A stretch of 64,000 nt of DNA from Aldehydirespirator sp965204875 (GTDB lineage: Bacteria; Actinomycetota; Acidimicrobiia; Acidimicrobiales; Aldehydirespiratoraceae), in the NCBI GenBank assembly GCA_965204875.1, contig OZ242020.1, forward strand, positions 1,302,001 through 1,366,000. Direction: 5' to 3'. Below, piece after piece: positions 40,833-48,908 of this stretch. Both the position numbers and the translations under genes were made by a program. Numbering within the stretch: the stretch's first letter is position 1; every line of letters begins with the position of its first letter. The notes below the pieces were generated by a model that searched no databases, was not told the origin of the DNA, and worked only from the letters and a program-made list of their open reading frames with translations.

Positions 40833-41342
40833 ATGGGAGCGACAGAAGAGCGGAACAAGCAGATCGTCAACCGCTTCTGGGATGCTCTGTACGACCACGA
40901 CTGGGACGCGGTCGCCGGGTTCTTCACCGCTGACGCCAACTACGTGGACGTGGGCCTCGGCGAGAGGGGCGGCGGCGCTTTCGGAGGGGACCAGGTGGTC
41001 GCCCGCCTGCGGCTCGGCCTGGAGCCCGTGGCGGGCCACACCCACCGGATGGGCCTGATGGTCGCCGAGGGGTCGATGGTGGTCACCGAGCACGCCGAGG
41101 AGTGGGCGTTCCACACCGGCGAGGTGATCCTGCACCCGTTCACCTCGGTGATGGAGATCGACGGCGACGGCCGGATCGCGCGCTGGTGGGACTATTCCAA
41201 CCTGTCGAACCTCCTCGACAACGCCCCGGCCTGGTGGCTGGAGCACATCGCCGCGGGCTGGCAGGAGACCCTCGACAGCTCGGCAGATCCCGGCATTGAG
41301 ACGCTCGCAACACGAACCCTGCATGCAACGCCGGCCGCGTGA
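40833..41342 (+). CDS. SnoaL/limonene-epoxide-hydrolase-like protein (NTF2 fold)
   Basis: 169 residues. NIVNRFWDALYDHDWDAVAGFFTADANYVDVG and the FTSVMEIDGDGRIARWWDYSN end match NTF2-like enzymes. Catalytic assignment is uncertain; the arginine and acidic residues fit the limonene-1,2-epoxide hydrolase branch. GAGAGGAG lies upstream of the ATG. Confidence 0.82.
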   Translation: MGATEERNKQIVNRFWDALYDHDWDAVAGFFTADANYVDVGLGERGGGAFGGDQVVARLRLGLEPVAGHTHRMGLMVAEGSMVVTEHAEEWAFHTGEVILHPFTSVMEIDGDGRIARWWDYSNLSNLLDNAPAWWLEHIAAGWQETLDSSADPGIETLATRTLHATPAA

Positions 41343-41383
41343 CCGGCCTTGGTGGACCTTGGCGAGAGGATGGAGGCGCATAG
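41339..41383 (+). CDS. Possible bridging mini-ORF before the M16 gene (14 aa)
   Basis: GTG overlaps the preceding stop (GTGA), 14 codons (MTGLGGPWREDGGA), and TAG abuts the ATG of the M16 gene directly. A GGAGG ribosome-binding site for the M16 gene lies inside it. Chance is plausible here. Confidence 0.25.
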   Translation: MTGLGGPWREDGGA

Positions 41384-44300
41384 ATGACCCGAGTCCGAGA
41401 GATGACCTCAGCGCGCATCGCCGCGACGATCGCGGTGACCGCCGCCCTGATGCACGCTCACGTGCCGACCGCCGGCGCCGCGAGTGAGGATCCGGTCACC
41501 CCGGGCGCGACCGCGGGCGTGCATCAGCCGGCCATCGATGCCCTGGAAGCCGTCGAGGAGGTAAACGTCCTCGCGGGCATCGGTTGCGCACCGGATCCGC
41601 AGGGTGCTCAGGGCGCCCAGAGCGACGGGCTGTGCCCGGAGGAGCCGCTGACACGCTGGCAGGCGGCCGTGCTGCTGGTGCGGATGGTCGACCGCGCCGA
41701 CCCTCAGAACGCGATTCCAGGCTGGTCTCGCTACCGGGACGTCGGCAGCGAGTGGTGGGCGGCGCACGTCGAGCGTGCGGCCGATCTCGGCATCACCTCC
41801 GAGTGCAGCAGCAGGCCGCTGCGCTTCTGCCCGCACTCCGAGGTGAGCCGCGCCCAGATGTCGACGCTGCTCGTCAAGGCGTTCGACCTGCCGCAGGCAC
41901 AAGCGGCGGCGGGGTTCATCGATGTGCCCGCCGACCACGCCTTCGCGCAAGACATCGATCGGCTCGCCGCGGCCAGGGTCACCGCCGGCTGCCAGAGGGA
42001 CCCCGCACGCTACTGCCCCGAGCGCGCCCTCACCCGAGGTCAGGCGGCCTCGCTGGCGGCGCGTGCGGCCGGGCTGCTGGAGCCTGCGGCGTCCGTGGAG
42101 CCCTACCCGTACCGGCCGGCCGCCGATCCGACCCCGCTGCCCGTGGACCCGGCCGTGCGTGCCGGCTCGCTGGCCAACGGGCTCACCTACTACCTGCGCA
42201 ACAACGACTCTCCGGGCAGCAACCTCGAGTTGATCCTCACAGTGCGCGCCGGGTCGGTGAACGAGCCGGCGCCCGGACTGGGGCTGGCCCACTTTCTGGA
42301 GCACATGCTCTTCCGCGGCACCGAGGACTATCCGGGTCGCCTGCTGCACGACGCCCTTCGCGACCTCGGCTTGGAGGTGGGGCCCGACGTCAACGCCACG
42401 GTCGGCTACGACCACACGTCCTTGACGTTCTCGCTGGTCGGCGACGACTCCGAAGGCGTGCGCCAAGCCTTTGAACTGCTGTCCCAGATGGCGTTTGCGG
42501 CCACGCTCAGCGACGAGGCGGTCGAGGCCGAGCGCGGTGTGGTGCTGGACGAGCTGCGCCTGTCCACCGAGTCCGCCGCAGGGGCGATCAGTTCCGAGTT
42601 CGACCGGATCTACACCAGCGGAACGCGCTACGCCGGGCGCCGCCCCATCGGCACGAGGGCCGGGATCAGGTCGGTCATGCCCGACGACCTGCGGCGCTTC
42701 TACTCGAGGTGGTTCGTCCCGTCGAACATGGCGGTCGTGGCGGTGGGGGACTGGCCGCTCGACGACCTGCAGGCCCACCTCGAGGAGTATTTCGGGAGCG
42801 CTGAGGCCGGCGAGGCCCCGGCGATGCCGCGGAGCGCCGCAGTGCCCGACGGCACGCCGGCCAGCCACGTGGTGACCGACCCCCAGAACGCCTTCTCCTA
42901 CATATCGCTCGACATTCCCATGCCCGTCCACGACACGGGCACCGTCGGGGGCCAGCGCGCCTGGCTGGCAGAGACGCTCATCGGCGTGATGCTGAACACA
43001 CGCCTGCGCGAGGCCTTCGAGCGGGGCGAGCTCTCGCAGGTGGACACGCCGAGCATCGAGTTCTTCAGCCACAACGACGGCCTCAGATACCTGGGCACGA
43101 ACTGGCGCGGAGAGAACCTGGCCAGGGCGTCCACCGACTACCTCACGGTGCTGCTGACAGCCACAGAGCACGGCTTCACCGACGACGACGCGGCGCGCGC
43201 CGCGGAGCGTCTGAGGGCGGCGCTGCAGTTCCAGCTCGACAGCACCGGCACCGTCCAGGACATCCAGTACGCGCAACGCTACCTCGCGCACTTCCAGCGC
43301 GGCACCGACATCAGCGGTGCCGAGAGCCGCAACAAGCGGCTGCTGGGACTGCTCGACGACCTCACCGCGGCCGAGTTGACCGCGCACTACCGGTGGCTCA
43401 TGGACAGGTCCGCCCCGATCGCCATAGCGGTCGGCCCGGACGCCGCCAGCGTGCCCACCCCGCAGCAACTCACCGCCGCTCTGGCCGCGGCCACCGCGGG
43501 GCCGCCTCCCGAGCAGACCGAGGCCATCGAGGAGCTCGTGGCCGCCCCCGCTCCCGCCGACATCGTGAACACCCGCACGCTCACGTCGCTGAACGGGGTC
43601 GAGTGGACCTTCGACAACGGTGCCCGAGTGATCTTCGTGAAATCGGGCATCGCTGAGAGCAGCGTCAACCTGCGGGCCGTTTCGCTCGGAGGCTGGTCGC
43701 TGCTGGAGCCGGGTGACCGGTCGCTCGCGCAGAGCGCGGTCTCAGCGGTGCTCGGGAGCGGTTTCGGCGACCTGTCGCGCCAGCAGGTGGGCCGCTACCT
43801 CGAGACCCGGACCGCCTCGCTGGGCGCGTTCATCGCCGAGACGACCGAGGGCTTCACTGGCAGCGCGAGCGCAGCCGACACCGAGACGCTCTTCCAGCTG
43901 CTGCACCTGGCGGTCACGGCCCCGCGCATCGACCGCGAGGCATACAACGAGGCTCTCAACGTGGCCGCCATCAAGGCCGCTCAATCCGAGGTGAACCCGG
44001 CGTGGCAGGCCTGGGTCGCCTACAACGAGGCCCGGTTCGATCCGGCCTGGCACCGTCCGGTCGCCAGGCGGGACCAGCTCGCCTCGCTGAGCGCCGAGCA
44101 GCTCCTCGAGCTGTACCGCGAGCGCCTCGGCAAGGTCGACGACCTCGTGGTCGCGGTGGCCGGCGACATCGACGCGGCCGAGGTAGAGCGCCTCGCCCGC
44201 CACTACATCGGAACGCTGCCCGCGGGCGCGGCCGACACCTACGCCGACCGCCGGCCCGCGATGCCGGCGGGCGCCGTTCGACGCGATGTCGCCGTCGACG

Positions 44301-44827
44301 CGAGCGAGAGCGCGGTGGTCGAGATCTACCACGAGTGGTCGGGGCCGCTCACGCCGCGGCTGCGCGCCGCCGCGGCCCTGCTGGAGGCGGTGCTGGAGCG
44401 GCGCCTGTACACCGAGATCCGCGAGGAACTGGGCGACACCTACGTAACCTCGGTCAGCGTCACGCCCAGGTTCACACCCCAGCCCGCGATCGACTCGACC
44501 GTGACGGTCACCGCGGAAGCGGGCAGGGTCGAGGAGATCCGCTCGAGGGTGTTGTCGATCCTCGCAAGCGTGGCCGCCGCCGGCGCCGGTGACGAGTCGC
44601 TGGCAGAGGCGCTGGCCTCGGTGGAGTCCGACAACCGCCTGATCAGCAACCAGACGGTCCTGGAGACGCTCACCGAGACCCACTTCATGGACGAGAAGGA
44701 CCTGTTCACGCCGCTGCGGCGCCTGGCGCTGGCGGCCACCCTGACAGCATCCGACGTCCGCTCCCTGGCCGCAAGGCTCTACCAGCAGGGCGGCCGCATC
44801 GAGATCGTGCGCACACCGACGGGCTAG
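41384..44827 (+). CDS. Exported SLH-domain M16 zinc metallopeptidase
   Basis: 1147 residues. A signal peptide (about 1-33) is followed by three SLH-like repeats to about residue 240, with FCPHSEVSRAQMSTLLVKAFDL and YCPERALTRGQAASLAARAAGL. Then come two M16 halves. The active half has the inverted zinc motif HFLEHM and a distal Glu in EAERGVVLDELR; the second half lacks it, as usual for M16. It would be a cell-wall-attached peptidase. The SLH-M16 fusion is uncommon. Confidence 0.9.
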   Translation: MTRVREMTSARIAATIAVTAALMHAHVPTAGAASEDPVTPGATAGVHQPAIDALEAVEEVNVLAGIGCAPDPQGAQGAQSDGLCPEEPLTRWQAAVLLVRMVDRADPQNAIPGWSRYRDVGSEWWAAHVERAADLGITSECSSRPLRFCPHSEVSRAQMSTLLVKAFDLPQAQAAAGFIDVPADHAFAQDIDRLAAARVTAGCQRDPARYCPERALTRGQAASLAARAAGLLEPAASVEPYPYRPAADPTPLPVDPAVRAGSLANGLTYYLRNNDSPGSNLELILTVRAGSVNEPAPGLGLAHFLEHMLFRGTEDYPGRLLHDALRDLGLEVGPDVNATVGYDHTSLTFSLVGDDSEGVRQAFELLSQMAFAATLSDEAVEAERGVVLDELRLSTESAAGAISSEFDRIYTSGTRYAGRRPIGTRAGIRSVMPDDLRRFYSRWFVPSNMAVVAVGDWPLDDLQAHLEEYFGSAEAGEAPAMPRSAAVPDGTPASHVVTDPQNAFSYISLDIPMPVHDTGTVGGQRAWLAETLIGVMLNTRLREAFERGELSQVDTPSIEFFSHNDGLRYLGTNWRGENLARASTDYLTVLLTATEHGFTDDDAARAAERLRAALQFQLDSTGTVQDIQYAQRYLAHFQRGTDISGAESRNKRLLGLLDDLTAAELTAHYRWLMDRSAPIAIAVGPDAASVPTPQQLTAALAAATAGPPPEQTEAIEELVAAPAPADIVNTRTLTSLNGVEWTFDNGARVIFVKSGIAESSVNLRAVSLGGWSLLEPGDRSLAQSAVSAVLGSGFGDLSRQQVGRYLETRTASLGAFIAETTEGFTGSASAADTETLFQLLHLAVTAPRIDREAYNEALNVAAIKAAQSEVNPAWQAWVAYNEARFDPAWHRPVARRDQLASLSAEQLLELYRERLGKVDDLVVAVAGDIDAAEVERLARHYIGTLPAGAADTYADRRPAMPAGAVRRDVAVDASESAVVEIYHEWSGPLTPRLRAAAALLEAVLERRLYTEIREELGDTYVTSVSVTPRFTPQPAIDSTVTVTAEAGRVEEIRSRVLSILASVAAAGAGDESLAEALASVESDNRLISNQTVLETLTETHFMDEKDLFTPLRRLALAATLTASDVRSLAARLYQQGGRIEIVRTPTG

Positions 44828-45073
44828 GGCCCAGCCAACCTCGCTGCGCGACATGCGAGCCGAAGCTGTACGGGTCTGACTCAGCGATGTCACACCGATG
44901 CGCAACACTATGTGCCGCATCACCTGCGAGGTCGCTCAGCCGTGACATCGCTCCGCTCAGCCGGGCGTGCTGCAAGGCGGCGCGGTCCATGCAGCGTCGG
45001 TGCGGGAGGCGTTCGCTGCTGAAGGGTCCGCCGATGACATCCGACGGTCCGCTAGAAGTGGGGTGAGGCCGAT
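44828..45073. other. Intergenic region at the left edge of the accessory stretch
   Basis: No gene seen. Contains inexact inverted words (tcagcgatgtcac and gtgacatcgctccgctcag, about 44880-44960) that could form a long stem. Confidence 0.4.
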
Positions 45074-45289
45074 ATGAGCGAGAAGGCTAAGGACATGTGT
45101 AGAACGTTCAGCCATAAGAAGAACACCACCCGCAGCAGGGTGGACAGTGCTAGGGAGGCCCGCACGCGGAACTGGGACATTGGTTCAGACCCGGTGCCGA
45201 AGGTGGGAGCGGTGGAGTGTCCCCGAGTGCACGGCCGGGGGGTCTCCGTGACCGGACGGCACATCACGCGCCGCAGGTCGCTGTCGTGA
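45074..45289 (+). CDS. Small basic ORF coupled to the DNA methylase
   Basis: 71 residues from ATG at 45074, with GGGGTGAGG upstream. The product is Lys/Arg-rich (MSEKAKDMCRTFSHKKNTTR at the start, HITRRRSLS at the end). Its TGA overlaps the methylase GTG (GTGA). It could be a leader ORF or a small regulator; it does not resemble known C-proteins. Confidence 0.4.
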   Translation: MSEKAKDMCRTFSHKKNTTRSRVDSAREARTRNWDIGSDPVPKVGAVECPRVHGRGVSVTGRHITRRRSLS

Positions 45290-46158
45290 CCGTGGCGGAG
45301 GCGGTCCTCCCCGGACTGGTCGAGCGTCCGCGGTCGGGCAGATCCAACTCACCGTTCAGGTATCCGGGCGGCAAGTTCTATGCCCGACGCCTGATCCTTG
45401 ACGCCCTCCCTGCGCACGACCGCTACTGCGAGCCCTTCGCTGGCGGGGCCAGCGTGTTCTTCGCCAAGCCGAGGGCTGCAACGTCAATCCTCAACGACGC
45501 TGACGGTGACGTGATCAACACGCTGCGCTGCATACGCGACAGGGTGGAAGCGCTGATTGACCTCCTCGACGGTGTTCCGGTCAGCAAAGAGCATCACACG
45601 CACTTCAAGGAGCGCTACCAGCCAACCAGCGGACTCGAGCGGGCGTTCAGGTGGTTCTATTTGAATCGCACGTCCTACTCGGGGATCATGCGCCTCGAGA
45701 ACTGCTACTTCGGATGGGGGCGATTGTACTCCATGCTGCCCGAGAACTGGGGACCGCATCTGCGGACTTGCTCCGACAAGCTCCAAGGTGTTGAACTGTT
45801 GTCGATGGACTTTGAGGAGGTGATAGACTCGCTCCCCGATGGTACGCTCGCGTTCGTTGATCCGCCGTACTGGTCAGCCGATCAGCACAAGTTCTACAAC
45901 TGCATCTTCGATGAAGCCGATCACCTTCGGCTGCAAGCCTGTCTGCGCCGCAACACGGACCGACTGCCGTTCCTGCTGACCTATGACGACTGCGAGCCGA
46001 TCCGGGAACTGTATGACTGGGCACCAAGGGTGCAGAGCCAGATGTGGCATTACACGATCAACCGCACCGATGACCAGCGCAATGGCAACAAACTCGCCGA
46101 CGGACACCGCGGCAACCGTGAAAAGGGCCGGGAGGTATTCATAAGCAACTATGTCTGA
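45286..46158 (+). CDS. DNA N6-adenine methyltransferase (D12 class)
   Basis: 290 residues. FRYPGGKFYARRLI with PFAGGASVFFA (SAM-binding) and FVDPPYWSAD (catalytic DPPY) are the D12-class motifs. It would protect the host in a type II restriction-modification system. The stop overlaps the next ORF in ATGTCTGA (8 bases). GTG 45286 or 45292 may be the start. Confidence 0.93.
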   Translation: MTVAEAVLPGLVERPRSGRSNSPFRYPGGKFYARRLILDALPAHDRYCEPFAGGASVFFAKPRAATSILNDADGDVINTLRCIRDRVEALIDLLDGVPVSKEHHTHFKERYQPTSGLERAFRWFYLNRTSYSGIMRLENCYFGWGRLYSMLPENWGPHLRTCSDKLQGVELLSMDFEEVIDSLPDGTLAFVDPPYWSADQHKFYNCIFDEADHLRLQACLRRNTDRLPFLLTYDDCEPIRELYDWAPRVQSQMWHYTINRTDDQRNGNKLADGHRGNREKGREVFISNYV

Positions 46159-46885
46159 TACAGATGAGGCGTTGCGCGTCTATCGCGACATCAACGAGTA
46201 CTGCGAGACCTACAAAATTCCCCGCGAGAACCTGCTTGACATTCTAGAAGACCAGAAGGTTCTCCCGATGATCCGCGGCAAGGCGACCGAGTTTGTCGGG
46301 GTGGAGGTGGTGCGCCAAACGCTCGATCCGCGCGACTGGCTGGTTGAGAAGCTGAACCTGAACCCGCAGCGCGACTCGGGTGACGAGGACATGAGAATCA
46401 CCTTCAAACGCACCGGGACACAGCTGCGAGCAGAAACAAAGAACGCGGTTCGGGACAGCTTCAGGCTCGGGACTCCGCGCCACAAAGTGAAGGTGCCACA
46501 CTTCAAGGTGAAGTGCCATAAGTCGCGCGGCAACACGAAGCGCAAGACCAACGACCGGTATCTGGTTGGCGATTTTGATCTGCTGTTGTGCAATGTTTCC
46601 AACGCCATTATCCGCGAGAAGATCCTCGATCGAGGGCTTCCGCTCATTCAGGACTCGAATGCGCTGAATTGGCTGGCTGGCTATTACGGCACCACCAACG
46701 CCGACGAGCTGCGGAGCGCCACCTACGACGACTGGCGAGCCTGTATGCCCGCGACGATCGCCCAATCCGATAAGACGCTGCCACGTACACCTGAAGTGCA
46801 AATGATCAATGATCCCCACTGGTTCGGCCTGGATCGCCTAGCCGCCGAGCTACGAACCCTCATCAATGGAGGATCGAGTCCATAA
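46151..46885 (+). CDS. Putative type II restriction endonuclease
   Basis: 244 residues, coupled to the methylase. TEFVGVEVVRQ, then an Asp-rich DEDMRITFK and AETKNAV, then DRYLVGDFDLLLCNV fit a PD-(D/E)XK nuclease core (E-x-K followed by a hydrophobic strand). Basic segments lie in the middle. Recognition sequence unknown. The assignment rests mostly on the partner gene and the E-x-K pattern. Confidence 0.65.
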   Translation: MSDTDEALRVYRDINEYCETYKIPRENLLDILEDQKVLPMIRGKATEFVGVEVVRQTLDPRDWLVEKLNLNPQRDSGDEDMRITFKRTGTQLRAETKNAVRDSFRLGTPRHKVKVPHFKVKCHKSRGNTKRKTNDRYLVGDFDLLLCNVSNAIIREKILDRGLPLIQDSNALNWLAGYYGTTNADELRSATYDDWRACMPATIAQSDKTLPRTPEVQMINDPHWFGLDRLAAELRTLINGGSSP

Positions 46886-47038
46886 CTCCCAAGGCGAGTG
46901 CCGCGTGTCATCCTCACTATTGTCGTGACGGTGCCGATGGCGGACCGCAATCTGGGACTGCCGTGGCTCTCGCATACTGGCAGCGCAGCTCCACGCCGTC
47001 TAGTGGCTCGTCGCCCAGAGAGCCGGCAAGGAACCGGG

Positions 47039-48457
47039 TCACGACGGCGTTGAAGGTGTCGGGCCGCTCGTAGTAGGGCGCGTGGGCCGTGCCGTCCATG
47101 CTCGCCAGGCGCGACCCGTCCAGCAGCCTTTGGGCCTCGTCCGCCATCGACAGCGGGAATCCGGCTCTTCGCGTTTTTGGGGTGGGGTGATGGTGTGGAG
47201 GAGGTTCCAGTTGGGTTTGCCTGCGTAGAGGAGGGAGCGGATGCGGTAGTTGTTGAAGTTGGTGAAGCCGAAGGCTGTTCGTTTGATGAGGTTGTTGGCT
47301 GCTTCGGTGGGGGCGTTGGTGACGTGTGCTTTGTGGTAGTTGGTGATTTGGGTGCGCCATTTCCAGATGGTGCGGCCGAGGCGGTTGATCTCGGGTGGGC
47401 AGCCGGGGTGTTGGAGGTCTTGGGCTAGCTGTTCGACGGTTTCGGCGCCGGTGGCGAAGTCGGTGATGTCGTAGATGCTGCGGAGGGTTTCTTTGGCGTG
47501 CCAGGCGTCTCGGACCTCGCCGTGGGGGTCTCCGGCGGCGAGCAGGCCGCGTAGTCTGGCGTCGCTTGGGGGGTCGAGGCGTTCGTGGGCTGTGACGAGC
47601 AGTTTGCGGGCGCGCCACAGGGGGTCGTGTTTGCGGCCGCGGTGTCCGAGGGTCTGGTGTTGGACTCGTCTGCGGACCTCGTCGAGGGCGTCGTTGGCGA
47701 GGCGCACGACATGGAACGGGTCAGCGACCTGCCCTGCTTGGGGCAGCGCGTCGTTGAACGCGGCCCGGTAGGGGCCTGAGAGGTCCAGCACCGCCCAGCG
47801 CACCCCGCCACGCCAGCGCGGGGGCTGGCGCAGCATCCACCCCGCGGCGGCGGCCGCGGTGCGTCCTGGGACCATGTCCAGCAACTGTCCCGACCCGACG
47901 TCGACGATGCTGGTGGCCCAAGCCTTGGCCTTGAACCGCCCGCGCCGCCACATCAACGTCTCATCAAGCCCCAGCGCCCGCACAGCACCAACACGGGCGG
48001 TGTCAGCTTCAAGCAGCGCCCGCCCCCAGCGCTGCACCGACGCGTTCACGCTGTGCCAACTGCAGCCCAGTTCCCCGGCAAGCTCCGAAAGCGGCCGGCC
48101 CCGGCCCGCCTGCTGTGTCACCCACCGCCCGCAGCGGGTGCTCAACCGAGCCCGCGGCGGCGCGATCAGCCCCGACTGCTCAACCACAGTGCCCGCCGAG
48201 CACGCCGCATCCGGGCAGCGCCAACGCCGCTTATGCCACACCAACCGCACCGGCCTGCCGAACACCGGCAGATCCACCAACCGAACCAACCGCTCACCAT
48301 CAGACCACACCACCCCACCACAACCACCACAACACGGCCTCGGCACCCTCAACCGCACATGCACCCCCAGCACCGCCCCGGCATCCTCAACGCCGAGAAC
48401 CTCCACATCCCCCAATCCCACCAACACCTCACACACCCGCCTAGGGTCACACTCCAC
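47039..48457 (-). CDS. ISL3-like transposase, reading out of the element
   Basis: About 472 residues from GTG at 48457 (GGAGG upstream). The N-terminal zinc finger has CCGGCGG and CPDAAC; an HTH-like GRPLSELAGELGCSWHSVN follows. The DDE-type core includes LGLDETLMWRRGRF, AVLDLSGPYRAAFNDALPQAGQVADPFHVVRLANDALDEVRR and APTEAANNLIKR. The end GKPNWNLLHTITP is typical. There is no stop inside the element: the frame crosses the inverted repeat and stops about 120 bases inside host DNA. Confidence 0.9.
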   Translation of the reverse strand: MECDPRRVCEVLVGLGDVEVLGVEDAGAVLGVHVRLRVPRPCCGGCGGVVWSDGERLVRLVDLPVFGRPVRLVWHKRRWRCPDAACSAGTVVEQSGLIAPPRARLSTRCGRWVTQQAGRGRPLSELAGELGCSWHSVNASVQRWGRALLEADTARVGAVRALGLDETLMWRRGRFKAKAWATSIVDVGSGQLLDMVPGRTAAAAAGWMLRQPPRWRGGVRWAVLDLSGPYRAAFNDALPQAGQVADPFHVVRLANDALDEVRRRVQHQTLGHRGRKHDPLWRARKLLVTAHERLDPPSDARLRGLLAAGDPHGEVRDAWHAKETLRSIYDITDFATGAETVEQLAQDLQHPGCPPEINRLGRTIWKWRTQITNYHKAHVTNAPTEAANNLIKRTAFGFTNFNNYRIRSLLYAGKPNWNLLHTITPPQKREEPDSRCRWRTRPKGCWTGRAWRAWTARPTRPTTSGPTPSTPS

Positions 48458-48566
48458 AGGGATCCTCCAGCACTCGGCACCAACGACAACACCGAATACT
48501 GGAGGATCCCCAACCCCCAACCGCGCACCCTCACACCCCCAACCCCGACCCCAAACGCGAAGAGCC
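47163..48566 (-). mobile_element. ISL3-family-like insertion sequence, 1404 bp, with 8-bp target duplication
   Basis: Terminal inverted repeats start GGCTCTTCGCGTTT and continue with GGGGT, with a two-base length difference. The target GGGAATCC is duplicated at 47155-47162 and 48567-48574. The 8-bp duplication, length and transposase fit ISL3. The ends are sharp and the insertion restores a host frame when removed, so it is probably recent. Confidence 0.93.
48459..48510 (-). promoter_or_regulatory. Hairpin hiding the transposase ribosome-binding site
   Basis: Arms CTGGAGGATCCC (48459-48470 on minus) and GGGATCCTCCAG (48499-48510) pair over 12 bases, with extra TTCGG/CCGAG pairing inside. The GGAGG of the 3' arm is the ribosome-binding site of the GTG at 48457. 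A transcript reading in from outside would fold and block translation. Confidence 0.65.
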
Positions 48567-48908
48567 GGGAATCCCACGTCCTCGCGTCCCCACACGAGCA
48601 GCACCGGGAACCGGTCGCAGACGGCTGCCAGGCGCTCGCCCACCACGTGATCGTCGATGGCGGCGGCGATGTATCGCGAGATCTGCTTGAACGATTCGTC
48701 CGCTCCCGGCGAGTTGTTGATGAGGAACTCCTCCCGGCGCAGCGCCTCGGTGCGGTGCCGCTCGCTGTGGAACACCCGGCGGAGCTTCCCGTCGATCGAC
48801 TCCGCAGAGGTGTCGGCGACCAGTCCCGCGGTGCGCTCCCTGGCCGACTTGCCGAGCTGGGCGACAAGCACGACATCGGCTCGCTGGTGCCGGCTAGGAC
48901 ACGCCCGG

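Larger units (their letters stand above)
46917..48871 (-). pseudogene. Alpha/beta hydrolase remnant split by an ISL3-like element
   Basis: Downstream of the IS the frame reads FPLSMADEAQRLLDGSRLAS ... AHAPYYERPDTFNAVVTRFL. Upstream it reads VLVAQLGKSARERTAGLVADT ... RFPVLLVWGREDVGFP. Removing the element and one target copy rejoins REDVGFPLSMADEA in frame. The His near the end (TAHAPYYERPD) and the VWGRED strand are typical of the family's C-terminal half. The N-terminal half with the nucleophile is absent, so the gene was already truncated next to the beta-lactamase-like gene. Confidence 0.8.

Noticed and set aside
41408..43468. 686-codon minus-strand frame under the SLH-M16 gene
   Set aside because: Antisense shadow; composition is Arg/His/Val/Gly-biased and the sense strand has signal peptide, SLH and zinc motifs.
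44828..45073. Attachment site for an island left of the methylase
   Set aside because: I looked for a copy of the tRNA-fMet 3' end and found none by eye; only loose inverted words are present.
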